Assembly: GCA_022702545.1 (NCBI GenBank)
Contig: JAHRBC010000003.1
Coordinates: 5,332,001-5,396,000 of the forward strand
Reading direction: 5' to 3'
Length of the DNA stretch: 64,000 nucleotides
Source: Phycomyces nitens
Taxonomy: Eukaryota > Mucoromycota > Mucoromycetes > Mucorales > Phycomycetaceae
Within the stretch, counting starts at the first letter, position 1, and every line of letters begins with the position of its first letter. The translations under genes and the position numbers were made by a program. Shown one piece after another: positions 56,356 through 64,000 of the stretch. The notes beneath the pieces are model-generated. The model saw nothing but the letters and a program-made list of their open reading frames with translations. It was not told where the DNA came from and searched no databases.

Positions 56356-56605
56356 ACTTAAATTGTTTATGATGTTACTGGCTTTATATGAGTAAAGTGT
56401 ATAATTTTTTTTTAGATATTGTTGTCGTGCTTAATTTTGGTGAGACAAGTTTGTCGTTCCTGATCTGGGATGGTCTTCCTTTTACTATAACAAAGCCAAA
56501 AGGTCAATCCCACTGGGGAAACAGGAGTATACGTAAAATCAAAGAGAGGATAAAAGATACTTTTTTATTGTTATGACTTTGGTTATCTTATATAGTTTTC
56601 TAACT
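56283..56605. repeat. Left arm of tRNA-Thr inverted duplication
   Basis: This segment, tRNA gene plus about 250 bp of 3' flank to ATCTTATATAGTTTTCTAA, is repeated as the reverse complement at 63190-63516. The first 60 bp after the tRNA are almost identical; farther on there are insertions and substitutions. The arms enclose element E and about 300 bp of other spacer. Confidence 0.85.
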
Positions 56606-57042
56606 AATACTGCGCATTATCCGCAGTAGCTATTATATGATATTTTAATAAAAGAAGAGACATTGTACTGCGGTTAATGCTCAGGACGATGTTACTGCGC
56701 GTAAAGAAGTACTGCGGTTAATCATCTTCAGATTTTACGGATTCATCAAAATAATGTCCGACAAGTTCGAGTGACTTGTCTTTACAAATCAAGCAGGATT
56801 CACTGGAAAAATGGGCTGGATTACTAGTGCACCAAGAGTACTTGAAGGTGTAGGAAATATAGGCCTTTTTTTCAACTCAGAAGATTTTTTTTATTCAAAT
56901 AAAAAAAGACTTTTTAACAGATCCTATTGGTTCGGGCAAACAAGTAAAATACAATAGTTTTTTTTTGTCTATAAATTGACAGCAAATAAAACATATGAAG
57001 CACTTGTTTCCTTTTTTATCTTACAATCGAATCACACAAAAT

Positions 57043-60000
57043 ATGTCTTCTGCTTCCCAAAACAACACTGCCTGTTACTGTAACAAATGCAATGGTAACC
57101 AAGAAGGGTTCTCTATGGTATCCAGACGCAATTATCAGCGTCATGCCAAAAGAGCAAGAATTGAAGAGGCTGGACGAACTGAGAGTAGTATGTATTAATT
57201 TTATATTTACTGCGCAATAATAACCATTATTCTTTAATTGAACCTCAGGCACACAAAGTGTCATTATGGATGTTGATGTTGAGGGTAAAAAATATTTATT
57301 TGAAAACCAGTTTAAGGGCAATAAACTAATCTATTCCATATTTGTAGCAATCCCGATGTTTGAATCTGAATCCATGGAAACAATGGGCGGTCAGGCCAAC
57401 CTACCTTTTTTGGATTCCGTCCCGATGTCTGACGATGATTTGGTTGACAATGAGGTCAATTGCGATGACACCGAGATTGTCAATGACAGCAACAATGGCG
57501 ACAATGTGGAGAGTGATGTCGAGGAGATTGATGTTGAGGAGTTCAACGGCGAAGGTCAGTATTGAATAACTATTATAAAGAAGCATGTCAAAATTGAGTG
57601 TTAATAATTTTCCTTTTTAAAACAGAACCCTTTGGTGCTCCTGGTATGCCCGAAAATCCAGTGCACAGGGCCATTGCCATTTTCGTTGTTCTTTTTGCAT
57701 CCCGTTATGCAGTCAACAAGGGCGCCGTTGTATTGATCCAGTTTGTCAATGAGCTCTTGACAGTCTACGGACAAGACTTTCAGCTCCCAACAAGTCTTGC
57801 TGGTCTTCAGAAGATGACGGGTTTTAGTGATATCACCAAAGATATCAAACGATTCGTGTCATGTCCAGATTGTCATCAAATATACGAAGAATCTATTTCC
57901 GTTCCCCCTCTCTGCAGCTCTGTGAAAATAGGCGCAAATATAACTTGTAACTGTGAGCTGACAAAGAAGTCGACGTCTGGTGCCATGGTGCCAAAGAAAA
58001 TCTTTGTGTATCAGTCCATCAAAGATGCACTCAAGGTTCTCTTTCTTCGTCCTGGTTTCGAGCAGAAGATCGGCATCTGGAACGACGAGCTGAAGGTGAC
58101 AGACACCATGTGCGACATTTACGATGGCAAGATGTGGAAGGAGTTGAAAGACAGTGATGGTCTTTCATTTGTTGCCCGCCCTCGTTCTCTTCTGTTGACT
58201 CTAAACATCGACTGGTTTCAGCCGTTCGATGGTGTAACACACTCCTCTGGTGCTATATATTTGGCAATCAACAACTTGCCCAGAGATGAAAGATTCAAAC
58301 CAGAGAACGTCGTCTTGGTTGGGTTAATGCCTGGACCAAAGGAACCCAAATCTTATGAGATCAACAACTATCTCAAGCCGTTGGTGGATGACCTTGAGCA
58401 GTTGTACGTTGGAATGACAATTCCAACCTTTGAATGTGGATCTGGAACAACTGTCCGTGCTGCGCTCCTTATGGTGGCATGTGATATTCCAGCAGCCAGA
58501 AAAACAAGCGGATTTACGTCCCACAATAGCACTAACGCCTGCTACAAATGCAGCCGTCAATTCAGTCGTCTTGCTGGGACAAGCAGTGTGGATTTCCGTG
58601 GTTTCGACTATTCGCAGTGGTCTATTTGTAATGGTGTGGAAAACAGGGTGCATGCTGAGGAGTGGAAGAGTGCAAGTACGCCCTCAGAAAGGCATCAGCT
58701 GGAGGTCGAAAATGGTGTTCGATGGTCGCAGTTGCATCGCCTTGGATACTTTGATCTAGTACGTGGAACGATCATTGATCCCATGCACAACTTATTCTTG
58801 GGTACGGCGAAGAGGATGGTGGACAAGTGGATCGCTGGTGGCGATATTAATAATGGACAACTTAATGACATGGAGCAAATCGCCAAGACAATGATCCTGC
58901 CAGCTTCATACACTTCATTAACAGCAAAAATTGGAAAGGGATTTTCATTTATGAAAGCTGACGAATGGAAGTCCTGGGTGCTGGTGTACTCTCCCGTCTT
59001 GTTGAAAGATGTTCTCAATGATGACAAGTTCAGAAACTGGATGGACTTTGTCGATGCCTGCCGTCTCCTTGTAAAGCCATCCCTATCATTTGAAGAACTT
59101 GACGATGCCCATGACTACCTTGAAAAATTCTGTCAAAAGTGCGAGCGTCTTTACCCTCCTAGTGTCCTCACCTGCAATATGCATCTGCACCTCCATCTTC
59201 GCGAGACCATTCGTGATTTTGGACCAGTGTATGGCTATTGGCTCTTTGGGTTCGAGCGATACAACGGTTTGCTAAAGAACGTGAGCACTAACAGAAAGGA
59301 TAGTTTTGAGGCAACTTACATGAGGAATTTCGTAGAAGAAGCATACAAGGCCGATTATGTGCAAGCAGTCCTTGGATACTCCAGTAAGATCCCATTCTCT
59401 TCTGTCTTTGCCAAGCTCGTATCTACACCCACACTTCCAGCCACAACTTCGCCAATCAATCATCCTCAGTTCAACTTGCAAGATTTTGTAAATGCTTCTC
59501 TGACCACAATGGATTCTGCAAAGGGTAACGAGCCTCTTCCTCCTTCGGCTTTTCCTCTGCAAGTTGGAATGAAAACATTAATTGGTGATATCGATTATCC
59601 ACATTTGCTGGATTATTATAAGCATGCTTATGACCTTCCCAGTCTTACCAGCTATCAGCACGCCTTCTCCCCGTTTTCCTTTGTTGATAACGAGATCACA
59701 AAGTTGAAGTCCATCAACTTACTTGGCCAAGTATATTGCGGTTCAAACAGACAAGGAAATGGAGGGTCGTTTATACAAGCACTGTTTGTTGGCAGCAATG
59801 AGGACGTTGTAAATGCATATACAGGCCAGATTCAGTATCTCTTTACACACAAGTTCGTGCCACCACCAGTTGATGATCTCCACCCGACTCGCATGGTTCA
59901 TGACAATCAACATGTTTTCGCATTTGTTAAATGGTTTGTCACAACCTGTGATAGAACGCGAGAGAATGAAGGTGTTGAGGTGTATCTCCCAAGGCATTCT

Positions 60001-60138
60001 CCAGATGACTTGAACAGTATTCTTCCAGTGCATAGGATTTTGTTAGAAGTTGCCATTGGACAGCAAATCACTCGAACTAATAGGAAAACAATGCTCGTCA
60101 TCCCTCTTCCCAAAAAATCTGCGCCTAATATAAAATAA
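57043..60138 (+). CDS. Element E tnp2-like transposase (intact)
   Basis: Model join(57043..57187,57249..57284,57348..57554,57626..60138), 966 residues, all introns GT-AG and phase 1. Exon 1: zinc-type CYCNKCNGNQEG...QRHAKRAR, close to D. Exons 2-3: acidic (DNVESDVEEIDVEE). Exon 4: first Asp in LNIDWFQPFDG, GLMPGPKEP, CYKCSRQFS, second Asp in TIIDPMHNLFLG, WLFGFERYNG. Ends TAA at 60136-60138. Closest relative in the window is D. Convergent with the second gene, 120 bp apart. Confidence 0.9.
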
Positions 60139-60257
60139 AAAATATCTTCTTCTTTTAAAGATAACCAAAATTAAGGCACCAAAAAATATACTTTATATAT
60201 ATTGACGGTATTACGTTCTTGGGGAAGTGGGTGAGAAAATATAAACAACAACTTTAT

Positions 60258-61429
60258 TTATACATCGTTTCTAAAAGCCCACTGTGGGAGGCGGGAAACC
60301 ACGTCATTTGGGGCCGCTGAGTTTGACACACTCTTAAAAACCTGAGGCAAGAATTGATGGGAATGCAAACCCATTCCATCAAGGACATGAGAGTCAACAA
60401 TAGTGATGAGTCTATTAAACTGAAATACAAGTATTAATATTTTATATAACAATTCAGACACGTAACCCAGTTATTGCCTTATTATTATTTACCTCATCAC
60501 TTCTCCATCCTGGGCGAACAGTACGGATGACACGTTTGGTACCACTTTCAGATGTCTCTATGTCAGATTCACCCTCGGACATTGCCTCCTTTATTATCAT
60601 GTTGGCACAATCTTTGCCCATCATCTCATTGATTGTGTCCTCATTGTCAAGGTAAGCATTCAAGCGCCGAGAAAGGCTCTAAAATTCTCAGTTAATACTG
60701 CTTCTTTGATATTAAATATTTATTAGTTATTTAAAGTATATCTTACCTCGCCTGCACGGTTTGCCCTTCTTGAACGAGTGTTCACGGCAGCTTTCTCCGA
60801 AGAAGACTTCTTGTCTCTGGAACTTTGGCTCCTGAAGTTGGTGTGAAGATTCTTGTACAGATCGCTTCTCCTCATTCCCTTGCTCTCAAACTTGGGCTCC
60901 AAGTAGTTGAGGATCCTAACAACTAACTCCTTGTTTGGACTTTGGTTGAAAGGAACGTTTGTATTCCACTTTGGCTTATTATTGTTTGCCAACATCTCTG
61001 CAGCTATTCTCGACGAAAACTTTGGCTTCCACATAAATTTGCGAATTGCCGTCTGACACAGTATATGAGATAATGAATTGATAACATACTATATAATTTG
61101 CTACTTACATAGACATCGTTGTTTGTCTGCTTGGTTGGCACAACTGGTAGAAGAGCAACAGGTGCAACAGGAATGGCAGGAGAGTTGACAAGAGCAGTGT
61201 TATGGGCACTACCCAATGCACCGATTGCTCTAATGGCTGAAGCATTACCAGCCACAACAACGTTGAGTTGAGCCTTTACAGACCCCACTTGCACTTCGAC
61301 GTTTGTCATTTTGCCTTCCATCTCGGAAAGCTTTGCCATAATCTGTTCCATGTCAGGAGCAGGAGCAGGAGCAGGAGCAGGACCAGCAGGAGTGGGACGA
61401 GGAGCAATTGTTCTTCTTTGGTTAACCAT
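60258..61429 (-). CDS. Element E second gene (intact)
   Basis: Model complement(join(60258..60419,60493..60678,60747..61052,61109..61429)), 324 residues. Exon 1: a Pro/Ala repeat (AGPAPAPAPAP) and a helical segment (MAKLSEMEGKMTNVEVQV). Exon 2: 306 nt, basic, with NQSPNKELV (NESPNKELV in D). Exon 3: 186 nt, acidic EAMSEGESDIE, ending WRSDE. Exon 4 ends LPQWAFRNDV. Architecture as in B, C and D. Likely transposition accessory protein (inference). Confidence 0.75.
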
Positions 61430-61695
61430 TTTCTAGAATATGGTAAAGTATATTTCGATTATAATTATTAGTTTTTGTTCAATTGAAATAAAAATAAATA
61501 CCATATACATACAAAAACTGTTTGGGTGAGTGAGTGAGTAAGTGTGTGTGTGTGTGTGTGTAAAGGTAAGAGAGGTTGAATATCAAAAAGGTCATTATAT
61601 ATAGGCATTTTGAATGACTATAAAGATGTTCCTCTATTGTCTTGAAGCACTGAGATGCAAATCGGCCTTGATATTGTTTTTGGGCTCAATCCATC

Positions 61696-62254
61696 ATGCT
61701 TTCCGCAGCATGCTTCAAAGGTGAAAATTTTTTCAGACTCTCTCCTTTTTTTGGTTCCCTTTATTTTTCCTTTTCCTTGCTTTTTTGATATTGGCGCCTT
61801 TCTCTGGTAAGACATTTTTTATACCTCTTTATACACACAAATTAATCTCTTTTTCATAGATGTGCGCTCCCATTGCAACTCATCCTTTCCACAATGCCCA
61901 TCTAGACAAATACTCACTGGCCGCATTCACTGGTATCATCATCTTGATAAAAATTATTTTCACTTTCTCTCTTAGATTGGCCAAACAACTTATGTAAGGA
62001 TGTCATCGGCACCAGGTAAAAAATTTTCTTTCAATCATACTTGTTCCCTCTCTGACTCTATTCCATTGTAGACTGCCCTTTCTATTCACGCCATCGGCCT
62101 CCTTCATCATTCGTGATTGTAATCATAAAGGTAATATTCTTTATAAATCTCTTTTGCTTATCCAAAATATTATTCAGACTATTTATTAATAATTATTATT
62201 ATGTGCTTTATAGACTCACTTGGTCTTCCTTTGCACACCATACCCCTACTTTGA
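61696..62254 (+). CDS. Element E third unit: putative 107-residue protein, one internal TGA
   Basis: Model join(61696..61806,61860..61932,61976..62015,62072..62130,62214..62254). GT-AG junctions; one frame of 108 codons to TGA 62252-62254, interrupted by TGA at 61786-61788 in the first exon. Exon 1 is hydrophobic (FFGSLYFSFSLLF); later exons contain DWPNNLCKD and FIIRDCNHKD. Further exon-like blocks (62336-62409, 62482-62528) and an AATAAA near 62640 suggest a longer transcript. An alternative start is the ATG at 61860. Unknown family; could be noncoding. Confidence 0.42.
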
Positions 62255-63189
62255 TAACCCATTTGGCTCCTGGTATGTAAATTAAATATATCATCACTCT
62301 GTTCACCCATATTAATTTTTATTCCCTTTTTATAGTAAAACCCGCCACACAGCCCATCCAGCCTTAAAATTCAAGTCCCCTTTGCGCACTCTTGCCCATC
62401 TCTTGCAATGTAAGTATCTTTTGACACACAAAAATTTTCTCTTTGTACCCCATATCAATAACACTTCTTTATCTTTTACAGAACACTCCCGCAGCCCAAA
62501 AAATCACTGGATATTCATATTTTTGCAGGTATTTTTTATGTAGAAAAATATTCCATCCAAATAGCAGCAGGCAACCGGGTAGAAACGGCTAGGCCATAGG
62601 AATAGGCGTAATAGTAGACCCTAAACCTAGAAACATTCTATTCTTTCTAATAAAAATAAAAACGTAAAACATTACCAATCAATTATAAACGGGAAATCAA
62701 ATAATGGGTGATATATTATTGGTCAAGAAGAATAAAGAAGATTAAATACTACACTATGAGGATGAAAAAAGTGTAGTAAAGATGTAAAATACTACAGTGT
62801 TATTCTCTCAAAATAGATTCTTTCAAAACGGAACCGCACATTTAAATGCTTAATCCCCCCATAACCTAATTAGATATACCCGCCGAAAGTGCTACTGGAC
62901 CTCAGCTGCAGCACCTCTTTCAATAATTATGCTAGCAATTATCACGACATACTGCTAGCAGCTAAGACCAGGTTGTTCTCAAGCGGAATTATATGTAGAG
63001 TCTATCATAATTCAGGTAATTACACTATTGTTTACTTATCTTTCCACACTGGTAATCAAGCCCGTTTTTCCAGTGATTAGAAATGATTATTCATCTGTTT
63101 GTAATTTTAGAAATTGGTAATCCGTTTATAATAATTTTGTAAGAACATTAGACACCTCTTCAGTGTAGTCAAAGATGAATAATCATTTA

Positions 63190-63516
63190 GAAAACTATAT
63201 AAGATATCCCAATTCAAAACAATAAAAATTATCTTTTATCCTCTCTCTTATTTTGAATACTCCTGTGTATTAAAGCTTGACCAATTTGACTACATTTACA
63301 GTGAATTGGAAGATAGCCTAGATCAGGAACAACAAAAATTAAGCACGACAATAGCCTAGATCAGGAACGACAAATGACAATATCTAAAAAAAAATTATAC
63401 ACTTTACTCATATAAAGCCAGTAACATCATAAACAATTTAAGTTGCCTTCTGCCAGAATTGAACTGGCGACCTTCTGCTTACTAGGCAGACGCTCTGCCA
63501 ACTGAGCCAAGAAGGC
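63190..63516. repeat. Right arm of tRNA-Thr inverted duplication
   Basis: Reverse complement of 56283-56605 with small insertions (an extra GATCTAGGCTATTGTCGTG-type repeat near 63315-63365). It ends at the tRNA 5' end. Confidence 0.85.
63444..63516 (-). tRNA. tRNA-Thr (anticodon AGT), second copy
   Basis: Same 73-nt sequence as 56283-56355, complete cloverleaf, on the opposite strand and facing the first copy. Another LTR end (TGACACGTGTG at 63526) lies 9 nt upstream of its 5' end. Confidence 0.93.
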
Positions 63517-63525
63517 ATGTGCCTT

Positions 63526-64000
63526 TGACACGTGTGTTGTGGGCAGATTCGGTTTCGACCATGAAGCCGGACCAAGGGCCCGGAAAAGGCCTAGGAGGGG
63601 TCGGATGCCGGACCAGTCCGAAGAAGAAGTCCGAGCCGAGTAAGGATGGCCGATCCCCGAGTTTCTTTATTTCTCTTTCTTTTCAATTTTTCTTTATTTT
63701 ATTTTATCACATTTTATTATTTCCTTTTTATACTCTTTCCTTTTATATTTCCTTTGTGAATCCTTTCTCACTTTCTTGCAGGATTGCACCATTCTGTACT
63801 TCTTTAGTTTATTTCCCCTACTTCTTTGTCTTACCCCTTTCTTTACTATGTTATAGTATTTTTTTTTATTATATTTTCCTTTGGCCTTGATGGCATCATT
63901 TTATTATTTTATTATTTCATTTTTCGGTTATTCTTTTAGTTATTTTCTTTGTCTATAAAAGACATTCTTTTCTAATGAATAAATATTATCAGTCAGTTTT
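63526..64000 (+). mobile_element. Probable LTR starting upstream of the tRNA, cut by the window end
   Basis: Starts TGACACGTGTGTTGTGGGC, then a GC-rich block (GCCGGACCAAGGGCC) and a long T-rich stretch, a TATAAAAG at 63954-63961 and AATAAA at 63978-63983: the order of U3, promoter and R in an LTR. It resembles LTR0 around TCTATAAAAGACA. A T-rich open frame at 63519-63890 is not a credible gene. Confidence 0.5.

Larger units (their letters stand above)
56801..63075. mobile_element. tnp2/CACTA-type DNA transposon E, TSD ATT
   Basis: Ends CACTGGAAAAATGGGCTGG and the complement of CACTGGAAAAACGGGCTTG, inverted similarity over about 30 bp; ATT at 56798-56800 and 63076-63078. Contains transposase (plus), second gene (minus) and third unit (plus). 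Transposase and second gene are fully open, so this is the best candidate autonomous copy with C. Confidence 0.93.

Noticed and set aside
61501..61565. GTGTGT run as a CRISPR-like or regulatory array
   Set aside because: Simple dinucleotide repeat upstream of the E third unit; no spaced repeats. No CRISPR-like array was seen anywhere in the window.
56508..63280. CACTGGGGAAACAGGAG at 56508 as the left end of element E
   Set aside because: Its similarity to 63240-63285 is part of the tRNA flank inverted duplication. The ends at 56801 and 63075 have true terminal repeats and an ATT duplication.
63519..63890. 123-codon frame at the right end
   Set aside because: Pyrimidine-rich LTR sequence; no start context, no domain, product is Phe/Leu/Ser-rich.

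Overview
This window looks like a transposon-dense, gene-poor stretch of an early-diverging fungal genome (Mucoromycota-like). That guess rests on AT-rich DNA, short GT-AG introns of about 50-70 bp, DIRS retrotransposons, a chromodomain Gypsy element, two-ORF LINEs, and CACTA/tnp2 transposons. It is an inference from family content; no species-specific marker was seen. I see no host protein-coding gene. The only host-type genes are two tRNA-Thr(AGT) genes facing each other near the right end.

Layout, left to right. A tnp2 (CACTA-type) transposon copy B1 (6-20447, right end lost) carries a solo LTR (669-1048), a DIRS retrotransposon DIRS1 (1708-5901), another CACTA-type transposon A (5904-10876), a second solo LTR (12782-13069), and an LTR (15262-20179) that itself contains DIRS2 (15745-20044). 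B1 is cut by tnp2 transposon C (20448-26605). The other side of C runs into LINE1 (26606 to about 36240, minus strand), which is split by tnp2 transposon D (27547-34370). Then come LTRs whose ends lie against each other and about 10 nt upstream of a tRNA-Thr gene: LTR0 (to 37125), LTR-a (from 37130), LTR-b (55400-56272). LTR-a is split by LINE2 (37988-55310), LINE2 ORF1 by transposon B2 (38109-50116), and B2 by a Gypsy chromovirus (42187-47658, identical LTRs). Finally, an inverted pair of tRNA-Thr genes (56283-56355 and 63444-63516) brackets tnp2 transposon E (56801-63075). A further LTR starts 9 nt upstream of the second tRNA.

Because B1 and B2 are copies of one element, B2 serves as the empty site for every insertion in B1, and B1 for the Gypsy in B2. 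This fixes boundaries and target-site duplications to the base. CACTA/tnp2 elements gave 3-bp duplications (TAA, GCG, CCT, ATT), LTR elements 5 bp (AATAG, CTTTG, TATGT, GGCCT), LINE2 12 bp. DIRS elements gave none, only a shared AT at the crossover.

The four related tnp2 elements (B, C, D, E) share one plan. A four-exon transposase with an N-terminal zinc-finger exon faces a convergent four-exon second gene whose exon 2 is exactly 306 nt in all four. A third, divergently transcribed, multi-exon unit fills the terminus behind the second gene. This third unit, open across splice junctions in C and (with one TGA) in E, is the least explained structure in the window. Element A belongs to another lineage and has its two genes head to head.

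Decay signs: B1 has lost CpG sites relative to B2, and several reading frames (DIRS2, LINE2, A, D second gene, E third unit) are broken mainly by TGA codons, as expected from CGA to TGA deamination.
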